DNA of 64,000 nucleotides from Halobacteriovorax marinus (lineage in GTDB: Bacteria > Bdellovibrionota > Bacteriovoracia > Bacteriovoracales > Bacteriovoracaceae), in the NCBI GenBank assembly GCA_002163155.1, contig MAAO01000015.1, positions 62,001 to 126,000 on the forward strand, written 5' to 3'. Shown here in pieces: positions 32,700 through 40,555 of the stretch; position 1 is the stretch's first letter; every line of letters starts with the position of its first letter. The translations under genes were made by a program, and so were the position numbers. Below the pieces are notes generated by a model. It saw nothing but the letters and a program-made list of their open reading frames with translations. It was not told where the DNA came from and ran no database searches.

Positions 32700-33314
32700 A
32701 TGAAGGTATTTTTAATTTCAATGATAATAGGTTTAACATCCAATAGTTTTGCCGGAGTTAGTGATGCGAGTAGCATGATTCAAATGAATTCTGGCCTTTG
32801 GGAAGTTTCTTGTAAAAATGGAACTAACGAACAGGTATCGACTGGAGATATTTTAAACGATGATATTTGTGACTATGGTGGTGGTGGATCAATGAATAAT
32901 TGCTTTACAACGGTAACTGCAAATCTTCCATCTTACGATTACAATGATCAAGATGAAGTTACAGAAATCATGAACTCATGCCGTAGGGCCGGTGATGGAG
33001 CATCTGCATGTTTCGAGCTTATGACAAATAAAATACCTGCTTATGAGTATAATGAAAGAGGGGAAGTCCTTGAGATTTTAAATTCTTGCCAAGGAAGCAC
33101 TCGTTATACTTCACAATGCTTTACCAAATTGACAGCTTCTATACCAAGCTATGAAATTAATGAAGTAAATGAAATTGCGGAAGTTATAAAAGCATGTGAG
33201 AGAGCTGACTCTTATACGATGAGCTGTATAGAAATTATTTTCAATTCTACTCCTTCATATGATCGCAACGAAAGAGTTGAAGTCGTAAAGATTGGAAATT
33301 CTTGTAAATATTAA
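32700..33314 (+). CDS. Secreted protein of four 36-residue Cys repeats
   Basis: 204 residues; signal peptide 1-18, ribosome site GGGAGAAA. After a linker with a GGGGS stretch, four repeats follow with exact 36-residue spacing: first cysteines at 68, 104, 140, 176 and second cysteines at 94, 130, 166, 202. The pattern is C-F-x2-[LV]-[MT]-x4-[IL]-P-[AS]-Y-[ED]-x-N-[DE]... ending [SA]-C. Each pair (C-X25-C) could form one disulfide. I do not recognise the family; a helical solenoid is likely. It takes the plus-strand place before another set of minus-strand cargo. Confidence 0.8.
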   Translation: MKVFLISMIIGLTSNSFAGVSDASSMIQMNSGLWEVSCKNGTNEQVSTGDILNDDICDYGGGGSMNNCFTTVTANLPSYDYNDQDEVTEIMNSCRRAGDGASACFELMTNKIPAYEYNERGEVLEILNSCQGSTRYTSQCFTKLTASIPSYEINEVNEIAEVIKACERADSYTMSCIEIIFNSTPSYDRNERVEVVKIGNSCKY

Positions 33315-33318
33315 AATT

Positions 33319-33349
33319 GAAAAGCCTTCTTAAATGAAGGCTTTTTTAT
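33319..33349 (+). terminator. Terminator after the Cys-repeat gene
   Basis: AAAAGCCTTC, TTAAAT loop, GAAGGCTTTTTT: same kind as the module hairpins after the Rha genes. Confidence 0.85.
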
Positions 33350-33360
33350 TTCAACGGATA

Positions 33361-33729
33361 TTAGTTCTTAAAAAACAAACCTAACTTATTCCCGTTTAGG
33401 TCTCTAAAATATGCAGCGAACACACCAGGGATTCTCTCTCCAGGCTCACCTTCACAGCAACCTCCCAGTTCCAGAGCTTTATCATAAGCTGCTTTAACTT
33501 TTTCATTTGATGATACAGTTAGACCTACCATGATTCCATTTCCTGAAGTTACAGGTTTTGAATCATAAGGCAGAGAGACAGCAAAACCTGTTTTATCTTC
33601 ACCGAAGCTCCAAACAATAGCTCTTTCAGTAGTACGAGACTTCTTGGCCCCAAGTATTTCTAAAATTGGATCGTAAAACTTTTCAGCCCTTTCCAAATTA
33701 TCAGTTCCTAAAATAATATTACTAATCAT
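33361..33729 (-). CDS. VOC/glyoxalase-like protein
   Basis: 122 residues from the second ATG (AAAGG lies eight bases before it). 'IILGTDNLERAEKFYDPILEILGA', 'WSFGEDKTGFAVSLPYD', 'HVA-like GIMVGLTVSS' and 'YFRDLNGNKLGLFF' give the betaalphabetabetabeta VOC fold. Metal ligands of glyoxalase I are not all apparent. A common cargo gene in accessory regions. Confidence 0.88.
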   Translation of the reverse strand: MISNIILGTDNLERAEKFYDPILEILGAKKSRTTERAIVWSFGEDKTGFAVSLPYDSKPVTSGNGIMVGLTVSSNEKVKAAYDKALELGGCCEGEPGERIPGVFAAYFRDLNGNKLGLFFKN

Positions 33730-33776
33730 AATCATAACCTTTATTGTTCTCTGAAGATATTCTCTCTATATTGCAA

Positions 33777-34334
33777 TTATTTGAAAAGCTTATTCAAAGC
33801 TGAGTGATCAATTGAACCACTCTCAGTAATCTCTATGAAATAAGGTAGCTGCCAACGTTGAGTTTTCTTGCCTGAATCTGAGAATACTTTCATTCCTTTG
33901 TTTCCCCTATCTTCACTCCATGGTGGAAATACACGAAAACCTGTTTTGCCCTTACTATCTTTTTTGGAAATTATATTTTTTGCGATCAATAGCGAAACAG
34001 GAAAAATAAAAAGCCCAACCCTTTGACTAGGCCCTTGAACTTTTATAAATAAGTAATCAAGTTGCTCAAAGTTTAAAGGAATTGGTTTATTATTAATTTC
34101 ACTAGAAGAAGATGGACGCTGCCACAGCGTTAGAAATGCCCCGGGTCTATCGGGCGTAACCTTACCTTGTCGATAAGTAATTTTCTTTTTGTTTAAGCTA
34201 AAGCTAAGAGCACTATACTTCGAATTTTCTGGTACTGAATCTATGATTATGTCACTAGTGATTATGTAGCCGGCAGGTACAAATTCTTTCTTTAAAAAAA
34301 TCTCTAACTCTTCACTATATGCAATCTCTTTCAT
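33777..34334 (-). CDS. MepB family protein
   Basis: 185 residues. 'YSALSFSLNKKKITYRQGKVTPDRPGAFLTLWQRP', 'FIKVQGPSQRVGLFIFPVSLL' and 'GFRVFPPWSEDR..G.KVFSDSGKKTQRWQLPYF' match MepB, a small cytosolic protein linked to the Staphylococcus mepRAB operon, of unknown activity. The downstream neighbour of DUF1801 (start adjacent to its stop). Confidence 0.9.
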   Translation of the reverse strand: MKEIAYSEELEIFLKKEFVPAGYIITSDIIIDSVPENSKYSALSFSLNKKKITYRQGKVTPDRPGAFLTLWQRPSSSSEINNKPIPLNFEQLDYLFIKVQGPSQRVGLFIFPVSLLIAKNIISKKDSKGKTGFRVFPPWSEDRGNKGMKVFSDSGKKTQRWQLPYFIEITESGSIDHSALNKLFK

Positions 34335-34784
34335 TTATCCATTCCCTTCAAATTCGAAGAAGTTTTTATAGTCATTAAGATTATAAGTTAAAGCAATTTC
34401 AATACACTTTGCAAGCTTCTTTACAGGTGTTTTCTCTTTTAAAGCAAATGAAAGACTTCTATTACCGCCGTATTCAAAATCATCAGGAAAGAGCTCTTTA
34501 AAAATTGAAACAAGTTTTGTATTGCAGTTAAAGTACATGTGATATCTCTCAGGATCACTTTTTTTCCAATCGATACGAATGGTACTACCACTCTTCGATT
34601 CTAAGGTGACAAAACTTGGTTCGTTCCATTTTAAACACTCATCAAGAGTGCCAACACCTTTAGTCTTAGCTGCAACTTCGAGGATGAGATTTCTTAGATC
34701 TAAAAGTTTACTTCGGACATCTTCAGGATAACTTGAAAACTTCTGTGAAATCTTATTATTTTGAAAGGGTTTATATTTATTCAT
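34335..34784 (-). CDS. DUF1801 family protein
   Basis: 149 residues from ATG with GGGGAAAG upstream. 'YPEDVRSKLLDLRNLILEVAAKTKGVGTLDECLKWNEPSFVT' and 'RIDWKKSDPERYHMYFNC' are typical of DUF1801 (YdhG-like fold, wHTH-like, of unknown role). First gene of a set with MepB; R5 lies just upstream. Confidence 0.88.
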   Translation of the reverse strand: MNKYKPFQNNKISQKFSSYPEDVRSKLLDLRNLILEVAAKTKGVGTLDECLKWNEPSFVTLESKSGSTIRIDWKKSDPERYHMYFNCNTKLVSIFKELFPDDFEYGGNRSLSFALKEKTPVKKLAKCIEIALTYNLNDYKNFFEFEGNG

Positions 34785-34822
34785 AGAATGAACTTTCCCC
34801 AACAATATACACTCATAAGCTT

Positions 34823-34920
34823 TGCTCCCTAGTAAGAAATACTATTCTTCTCACAAAGTTAACACACTACAAAAGGTAAATAAAATATTTTAGCCACTTA
34901 CGAATGAGAAAAGGTTTACC
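34823..34920. repeat. R5: degenerate array repeat
   Basis: Shares CACTTACGAATGAGAAAAGGTTTACC with ACTTACGAGTGAGGAAAAAAGGTTCGC of R3, and begins TTTGCTCCCTAGTAAG, a decayed TTTCCTCACTAAG. It is shorter and lacks the tRNA-like end. As with R1-R3 it lies directly upstream of a minus-strand cargo gene. Ends within the last codons of the next gene on the minus strand. Confidence 0.45.
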
Positions 34921-35497
34921 TTCCCTTCAGTGACAATTTTAAAATCTTATCTAGCTGCTTTTCTTTAAAATTTTCTGTTGAATTTCTAACTGGTCCAATA
35001 ACAGTAGATCTAACAGGAGAAATACCAGAAAAGTTAAGTGTCATATCTTTAAGTGCCCGATGGGATGGCCTTCCATATCTAAGACGATAATAATATCCAG
35101 GTTGATCTAAAGTGGAAATAATATGAGCAGATTTTCCAACGAGTAGCTTATCCCACCATACAGAATCTTCTCTTTTTTCAAAGGCAAAGCCTGGCAAGAA
35201 AGTACGATCGAAGAAACCTTTAAACTTTGCAGGTAGTGAGCCCCACCAAACAGGGTGAATAATAACTATGTGATTACTCCATATTATTTTTTCTTGTGCC
35301 TCCATCAAACAAGGCTCTAGCTCTACTCGTTTGGAGTAGCCATATTTTAGATTTGAATCAAATTCAATGGCCCCCATATCAATGGACTTAACTTCAAAAT
35401 TAGTCTTCTCTAGACCTTGTAAATAAGTGTCATAGATAGAACGACAGAAGGATTGATCAGGACTAGGGTGTCCATTTATAACTAATATTTTCTTCAT
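34916..35497 (-). CDS. NAD(P)H oxidoreductase, flavodoxin-like fold
   Basis: 193 residues: 'VINGHPSPDQSFCRSIYDTY', 'IVIIHPVWWGSLPAKFKGFFDRTFLPGFAFE', 'ISTLDQPGYYYRLRYGRPSHRALK', the NQO1/MdaB/KefF family. These FAD/FMN enzymes reduce quinones or nitro compounds with two electrons. The divergent-direction AraC gene lies upstream on the same strand. Single enzyme; GGAGGTTTAA ribosome site. Confidence 0.93.
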   Translation of the reverse strand: MKKILVINGHPSPDQSFCRSIYDTYLQGLEKTNFEVKSIDMGAIEFDSNLKYGYSKRVELEPCLMEAQEKIIWSNHIVIIHPVWWGSLPAKFKGFFDRTFLPGFAFEKREDSVWWDKLLVGKSAHIISTLDQPGYYYRLRYGRPSHRALKDMTLNFSGISPVRSTVIGPVRNSTENFKEKQLDKILKLSLKGR

Positions 35498-35563
35498 TTA
35501 AACCTCCAAGAACTACATTCTAGAGGCGTTAGGTGATAAATGATTGGAAATCTACGACAACTT

Positions 35564-36502
35564 CTATCTCATTTCTAAAGGTGTTTTATTTAAGTACTTC
35601 ATTGTGAAGTTGTTTAGGCTAGATTGATCGTATAAGCCTAATTCGAGAGCTATATCACTGAAGTCCAGAGGCGAATTGATTAAATATTTTAATTTTTCAA
35701 TTCTACAATCAATGGTCAGATCTCCAAAACTTATTCCCTTCTTCTCAAGCTCACGCTCAATTCTTCTAAGAGAAACACTATTTCTATTGGAGAACTCTCT
35801 TAGGCTAATTTTATTTTTACCAAGGTTAGTACTAATATATGTTCGTAACTCTTCTATATATTTTATGTTTGGAATGAAATAAGAGATTAATCTTTTTTTC
35901 ATTAACCTATACTCTCCTTCCGAATATAATGGATTTTTAAAAGTAAAATCCTCATTCTTAAATATTAACTTACTTTCTTCTGCTCCAAATTCATAATCCA
36001 TTTTTAATGATTCGTAAATTTCAATATTCTTCGGTTTCTCGTATGAAAAAATTATTTTTTCAGGACTGATAGTTTCTGAAAACGTTTGATTTATATAATT
36101 TAAAAAAGCAAAGATATGCACATCATGAACCTGCCTACTTATCTCTTTAAAGGAATTTCTATTAAGTTTTATTACAACTTCAGTAAAATTACCTATTACT
36201 TTTGACTTAATAATAAGTTCTTTACATAAATGACCTTGAAACAGAGACATGAGTTTCATCATTTTTTGAATAGTAAGTGATCTGGAAACAAGCTCACCAA
36301 AGACACCGATATCAGAGAATTCAAAAACACGACCAAGGTAAATTCCAATATTTTCATCTGTTTCAACAATTAACTTCTGATAAAGTTGTATAATTTCACT
36401 TTCAGAGTACTGTTCACTTTCTGGTAGCTTATCTAAGCATATTCCAAGTTTTTCAGAGCAGTTAACAATGGAGAGATAAATTTCTTTTGATACATAGGAC
36501 AT
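35564..36502 (-). CDS. AraC-family regulator (OruR/ArgR-like)
   Basis: 312 residues. The N-terminal ~200 residues have the PF12625-type plan ('YLGRVFEFSDIGVFGELVSRSLTIQKMMKLM', later 'VHDVHIFAFLNYINQTF'). The last ~85 residues hold two helix-turn-helix units: 'ISLREFSNRNSVSLRRIERELEKKGISF' and 'FSDIALELGLYDQSSLNNFTMKYLNKTPLEMR'. Probably activates the adjacent reductase gene downstream on the same strand, by proximity. Confidence 0.9.
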   Translation of the reverse strand: MSYVSKEIYLSIVNCSEKLGICLDKLPESEQYSESEIIQLYQKLIVETDENIGIYLGRVFEFSDIGVFGELVSRSLTIQKMMKLMSLFQGHLCKELIIKSKVIGNFTEVVIKLNRNSFKEISRQVHDVHIFAFLNYINQTFSETISPEKIIFSYEKPKNIEIYESLKMDYEFGAEESKLIFKNEDFTFKNPLYSEGEYRLMKKRLISYFIPNIKYIEELRTYISTNLGKNKISLREFSNRNSVSLRRIERELEKKGISFGDLTIDCRIEKLKYLINSPLDFSDIALELGLYDQSSLNNFTMKYLNKTPLEMR

Positions 36503-36609
36503 GATGAGTATTATATTCGAGAACTCCCAAATGGAATACTCGTTTTTTCGGGCTTTTTTTATATTTAGACTTCGATTAGAATAACTCTATAGAAAACATG
36601 GAGATCAAT

Positions 36610-37011
36610 ATGATTCAATATAGTACAGACACTTTACTTCTAGAAAATCTTGATATGAATGGCTTCTTTGTTGACTGGCCTAATCCCCCGAACATCAAAA
36701 ACTTTAAAAGAATCTTATTAGGTAGCTATAAGTGCGTAATTGCTTTCGAAGAGAATAAACTTGTTGGATTCATCAACGCTATTTCAGATGGTGTACTATC
36801 TGCTTACATCCCTCTTCTTGAAGTTCTTCCTGAATATCAAAGTAAGTGTATTGGGAAAAAGTTAGTTGAACACATGAAAGAAGAACTTAGTCATCTATAT
36901 ATGGTAGATCTCTTATGTGATGAGAAATTGGTCCCATATTACGAAAAACTTGGAATGAATAAGTCTCAAGGTGTTCACATCAGAAATTACGATAGGCAGT
37001 CAGCTGAATAA
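36610..37011 (+). CDS. GNAT-family acetyltransferase
   Basis: 133 residues from the ATG with GGAGATCA upstream; an ATG four codons before is also possible. 'LLEVLPEYQSKCIGKKLVEHMKEEL' is motif A, with a Cys in place of the usual Gly before IGKK. 'LLCDEKLVPYYEKLGM' is motif B. Substrate unknown. Confidence 0.88.
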   Translation: MIQYSTDTLLLENLDMNGFFVDWPNPPNIKNFKRILLGSYKCVIAFEENKLVGFINAISDGVLSAYIPLLEVLPEYQSKCIGKKLVEHMKEELSHLYMVDLLCDEKLVPYYEKLGMNKSQGVHIRNYDRQSAE

Positions 37012-37036
37012 CTTAAATATTTCAAAGGATAAGAAA

Positions 37037-37858
37037 ATGCATATTAATGAATACGGAAGTGGCAAAAAGACTCTTATTCTAGTTCACGGTGGCCCATCAC
37101 TATTTGGCTATATGAAATCACTAGGGGATCAACTCTCACATAAGTATAAAATCGTTGATTATGCACAACGCGGTACCTTTGAAACTCCTCGTACAGATAA
37201 CGATCAACTCTCCTTTGATTCACACATTGAAGATTTAAGACAAATAATTGAAACATATAATAAAGAACAACCTGTTACTCTCATTGGACACTCCTGGGGT
37301 GCAGATCTAGCTCTTCTAACTGTTGCAAAACACCAAGGTCTAGTGGAGAAAGTCATCTCTCTTGGTACTGCTTCTCTAGAAGAAGAAACAGGTGATATCT
37401 TCGCAAATAATATCCAGGCGAGACTGAGCGCTGAAATTAAAATAAAACTAGAAGATATTGATGAGCGCTACAAAACGTCAAAGACAATTGATGAGATGAA
37501 TCTCATAATGCAAGAGAGATTGGCCTTAACAGGACCTGTCTATCATCTTGACCCGCTAACTGAAGAGATGCTGCCTGAATCTAAATGGAACTTTAATAGT
37601 TTTAGCTTTAGCATAGATTCAATCTGGGAGTTAATTGAGAGCGGAGAAGTTCCAACTCTTCTTAAGGAAATCAAAGAGCCGGTAATTGCAATTCATGGAG
37701 ACTATGATCCCATTCCTCTTAAAGAGACTTTTAAATTCCTAGAAGAAAATATCCCAAGAATTAAGACAATTGAAGTTCCTAAGTCAGGTCACTTCCCATG
37801 GTTAGAAAAAACTTCAAAGGACTTCTTTATAGAAGTGTTGCTAGAGGAATTAAAGTAA
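37037..37858 (+). CDS. Alpha/beta hydrolase (proline iminopeptidase-like)
   Basis: 273 residues from ATG with AAAGGA upstream. 'LVHGGPSLFGYMKSLG' oxyanion loop, nucleophile 'LIGHSWGAD' (Ser86), acid 'HGDYDPIPL', base 'SGHFPWLE' near the end; 'DYAQRGTFE' echoes the 'DQRG.G' of prolyl aminopeptidases. Cytosolic. Follows the GNAT gene by 25 bases and is likely cotranscribed. Confidence 0.92.
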   Translation: MHINEYGSGKKTLILVHGGPSLFGYMKSLGDQLSHKYKIVDYAQRGTFETPRTDNDQLSFDSHIEDLRQIIETYNKEQPVTLIGHSWGADLALLTVAKHQGLVEKVISLGTASLEEETGDIFANNIQARLSAEIKIKLEDIDERYKTSKTIDEMNLIMQERLALTGPVYHLDPLTEEMLPESKWNFNSFSFSIDSIWELIESGEVPTLLKEIKEPVIAIHGDYDPIPLKETFKFLEENIPRIKTIEVPKSGHFPWLEKTSKDFFIEVLLEELK

Positions 37859-37859
37859 T

Positions 37860-38318
37860 TTACTTCTTTTTCACCCACAGAGTCTTCTCAACCCGTGCCA
37901 CTAGGTTTTGATCTTCATCTAAGACATCTACGCTAAACTTTGGCTCATAAGGTTTACCATCTTTTGTATTAGCGAGAATATCTTCCACTTCAGCAGGCGA
38001 GATTTCAAATAGTGCACTCACCTTCCCTTTGCCAGGCTTTTTAAATTCAATAGAAGCACTCTTATCCCAAACCAGGTAATCCTTGCCAATTATTTGCATC
38101 AGCATGAGCATGTAAAAGGGATCACACATTGAATACAGAGATCCACCAAAGTGAGTGCCCACGTAATTGGCATTAAGTGCACTCAATTTCATAGTGACTA
38201 GAACCTTAGTTCCCTCTTTATTTAATTTCTTAGATTTTACTCCTGCCCCGAGATAGGGAGGGTAGATATTTAAAATTTGAAATAAGTATTTAGAAAGTAA
38301 TTTCTTTTTAAGACCCAT
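37860..38318 (-). CDS. DUF4442 hotdog-fold thioesterase-like protein
   Basis: 152 residues. 'LNIYPPYLGAGVKSKKLNKEGTKVLVTMKLSALNANYVGTHFGGSLYSMCDPFYMLML' and 'VWDKSASIEFKKPGKGKVSALFEIS' give the DUF4442 hotdog plan (acyl-CoA thioesterase-like, PaaI relatives), with the GTHFGG at the helix start. Stop lies two bases from the stop of the alpha/beta hydrolase (convergent). Confidence 0.88.
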   Translation of the reverse strand: MGLKKKLLSKYLFQILNIYPPYLGAGVKSKKLNKEGTKVLVTMKLSALNANYVGTHFGGSLYSMCDPFYMLMLMQIIGKDYLVWDKSASIEFKKPGKGKVSALFEISPAEVEDILANTKDGKPYEPKFSVDVLDEDQNLVARVEKTLWVKKK

Positions 38319-38335
38319 AACTCTTACCTAATGTT

Positions 38336-38824
38336 TTAAAGTTCAATTCTCATAGGATGACACTCAAAAGGGAGCCCTCCGATCTGTACTTGAATATTTT
38401 CTTTGTATTGAATAGCTCCGATACTTTCGTAAAATTTCTTAGATGTCTTTGTCGAATCTAGATAGATTTCTTTAAATCCAAGCTCTTTTGAAACTTGCTT
38501 CATTTGAGTGATAATCTCTTTTCCAAGACCAAGACCTAGAACACAGGGTGTGAGATAGAGCGCCCCTATTTCTGCTGACTTCTTTTCTTTAGAAATAAAA
38601 AGCAGTCCGTAACCTTCTATTATATTATCTCTTTCCACAACCCAGACATTTTGTTCTGCAATTAATTGTCTCTTTGCTTCGTAATTGTACTCACGTCTAC
38701 CCCAAGCATCTATTTGCTCAGAGCTATAATCTCTTGCGCAAATCTCTACGATAGATTTCATATGAGCTGTATGAATTCCCTCTTCGTCTCCAAACTGGGC
38801 CCGTCTTACTATGGCGCTAGACAT
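38336..38824 (-). CDS. GNAT-family acetyltransferase
   Basis: 162 residues from the ATG preceded by CAGGGGAA; a longer upstream frame lies in the end of the EamA gene. 'ALYLTPCVLGLGLGKEIITQMKQVSKELG' is motif A, 'LDSTKTSKKFYESIG' motif B. Overlaps the EamA stop by eight bases; likely translationally linked. Confidence 0.88.
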   Translation of the reverse strand: MSSAIVRRAQFGDEEGIHTAHMKSIVEICARDYSSEQIDAWGRREYNYEAKRQLIAEQNVWVVERDNIIEGYGLLFISKEKKSAEIGALYLTPCVLGLGLGKEIITQMKQVSKELGFKEIYLDSTKTSKKFYESIGAIQYKENIQVQIGGLPFECHPMRIEL

Positions 38825-39677
38825 GTTTTCCCCTGCGATAAAGAACATTTCCTACAACAGATAGTATAACTAGTGTCATCCCAATAAAAGCATACTGCGT
38901 TGGCAGTTCATCAAAGAAGAAATATCCTCCAAGCGACGCCCAAATTAACCCGAAATAACCAGCCAGACTTACTATACTAGCGTCGCCAAGCTGATAGGCC
39001 CTAGTCATAAAGTATTGAGCGGTTTGTACAAATACTCCCACACCTAAGAGATAGAGCCACTCCATCCCGCTGGGGGTAACCCAACTAGAAATAGCAAAAG
39101 GGAGTGTTACTGGAATAATAATAAGTGGAAAGTAGAAAATAATAACTAGAGGGTGTTCCGTTTCTTTCATTTTTCTAATGGCAGTATAAGCTCCTGCCGA
39201 AAACATGGCCGAGCCTAGTCCAAGAACATAAGGGAAAAGATCTCCTGTTCCTGAAAAACCTTTTATGAGAATAATACCAGCAAAAGCTCCCACATAGAAG
39301 ATGACCTGTTTAGGATAGAAAATTTCCTTTAAAAGAATAGCCGTTAAGAGAGTCGTAAAAATTGGGGAAAGATATTGAATGGTTACTGCCGTAGCGAATG
39401 GCAACTGTTGCAATGTTGTAAAAAACAAGAAGAGGGCACAAGTTCCACACACTCCCCTAGTAATAAGCATAGTTTTATCTTTACCCCAAGGTGAAACTTT
39501 TGCGAACTTCAATTGAATCAAACAAAGAAACATGGCCACAAAACCACGAATAAAGACGACTTGAACTATGGGAATTTCGCCACATAACTTCACCATCATT
39601 CCCATAAGGAAGAAGAAGAAGCTGGCAACGGTCATATGAATAACACCACGATTCTGCGGCGAGAGTTGAGCAAACAT
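38817..39677 (-). CDS. EamA/DMT-superfamily transporter
   Basis: 286 residues with ten hydrophobic segments in two EamA repeats ('VIHMTVASFFFFLMGMMVKLCGEIPIVQVVFIRGF' first; 'SAGAYTAIRKM', 'YFGLIWASLGGYFFFDELPT' second). Inner-membrane exporter or importer of metabolites (RhaT/YdcZ group); substrate not evident. Heads a two-gene unit with GNAT. Confidence 0.92.
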   Translation of the reverse strand: MFAQLSPQNRGVIHMTVASFFFFLMGMMVKLCGEIPIVQVVFIRGFVAMFLCLIQLKFAKVSPWGKDKTMLITRGVCGTCALFLFFTTLQQLPFATAVTIQYLSPIFTTLLTAILLKEIFYPKQVIFYVGAFAGIILIKGFSGTGDLFPYVLGLGSAMFSAGAYTAIRKMKETEHPLVIIFYFPLIIIPVTLPFAISSWVTPSGMEWLYLLGVGVFVQTAQYFMTRAYQLGDASIVSLAGYFGLIWASLGGYFFFDELPTQYAFIGMTLVILSVVGNVLYRRGKHV

Positions 39678-39688
39678 GCCCTAGTTTA

Positions 39689-40129
39689 TCATGATTGTTT
39701 AATATAGTAACTATTCACACTATCGAGTGTTAGATCCTGATTCTTAAAGTGATCCATTAAAAAGAGTTCTAGACCTTGTAGCTTTCCAATTTCTAAAACT
39801 CCACAGACTACACCTTTAATTAAGACAAAGAGAAAATTACTCATATTACTCTCAGTAATTACTTTCTTCTTTTTCTTACTGGTCCCAAACGCAGAATCTA
39901 AGAGAGATTGACTGACACTCTTTTGTTCACTACCAAGTGAGCCTACAATACCTTGAGCGGTTTCAATGGATTCCACCTCAACCTTGTTAAACTCTAAACC
40001 ATGTGTCTTTGTAGTGTAGCCATAAGGGCAATGTAGGCATGTCGTCTGACAACAAGTCTTACGATTGAGTAAAAATTGACTTGTGTAAACTGTGTTACCA
40101 GCTGAATTTGTATAAGTTAAATCAGACAA
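39689..40129 (-). CDS. Protein with DUF5522-like Cys motif
   Basis: 146 residues. The N-terminus 'YTNSAGNTVYTSQFLLNRKTCCQTTCLHCPYGYTTK' follows the short DUF5522 pattern (CC..xC.HCPYG). The C-terminal ~100 residues have no clear match ('GVVCGVLEIGKLQGLELFLMDHF'). Adjacent to the DOPA-dioxygenase-like gene (four bases apart) on the same strand. Could be a metal- or Fe-S-binding protein. Confidence 0.7.
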   Translation of the reverse strand: MSDLTYTNSAGNTVYTSQFLLNRKTCCQTTCLHCPYGYTTKTHGLEFNKVEVESIETAQGIVGSLGSEQKSVSQSLLDSAFGTSKKKKKVITESNMSNFLFVLIKGVVCGVLEIGKLQGLELFLMDHFKNQDLTLDSVNSYYIKQS

Positions 40130-40132
40130 GTC

Positions 40133-40468
40133 TTAATCCTTACTAAATATTTTAGTGTTTAATTCCAATAACTCACCCATCCAAATTGAATGCTCTGTGT
40201 GATCCAAAAGGTCATCGCCAGTATTTGGATGAGAGAAAATCGTAAGTCCTTTGCGGTTCAATGAAACCCAAGCAAGGATCTCTCCAAACTTATCAGTTGG
40301 AATAGAAAGTTGCACACTCCAGCGAGGATGTGGACCAACATTTTTTTCGTGAAATCTTCCAATAGAAATATCGAATTCTGACTGGGCCTTAAGTCCAACT
40401 TCCTTGGCAATATTGATAGTAGATTCGTCGTAATATAAGTGAATGTGAAAATCTTTAATTTCTTGCAT
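40133..40468 (-). CDS. DOPA 4,5-dioxygenase family protein
   Basis: 111 residues. 'DFHIHLYYDESTI', 'IGRFHEKNVGPHPRWSVQL', 'LTIFSHPNTGDDLLDHTEHSIWMG' keep the three conserved His-containing motifs of the short DOPA-dioxygenase family. Bacterial members are small cytosolic proteins, often of unknown substrate. Upstream on the minus strand a CCTTTATAACA/TGTTATAAGG inverted repeat lies at about 40472-40515. Confidence 0.88.
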   Translation of the reverse strand: MQEIKDFHIHLYYDESTINIAKEVGLKAQSEFDISIGRFHEKNVGPHPRWSVQLSIPTDKFGEILAWVSLNRKGLTIFSHPNTGDDLLDHTEHSIWMGELLELNTKIFSKD

Positions 40469-40555
40469 AACCCTTTATAACACTTTGGTTGAATAAGTTC
40501 CAATCTGTTATAAGGTCTCAACTACTCGAAATCACAGGATGGTAAACGGATTCTA

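Noticed and set aside
21191-34920. R copies as a CRISPR array
   Set aside because: Repeats are 180 bases, imperfect and kilobases apart with genes between; no short regular spacers.
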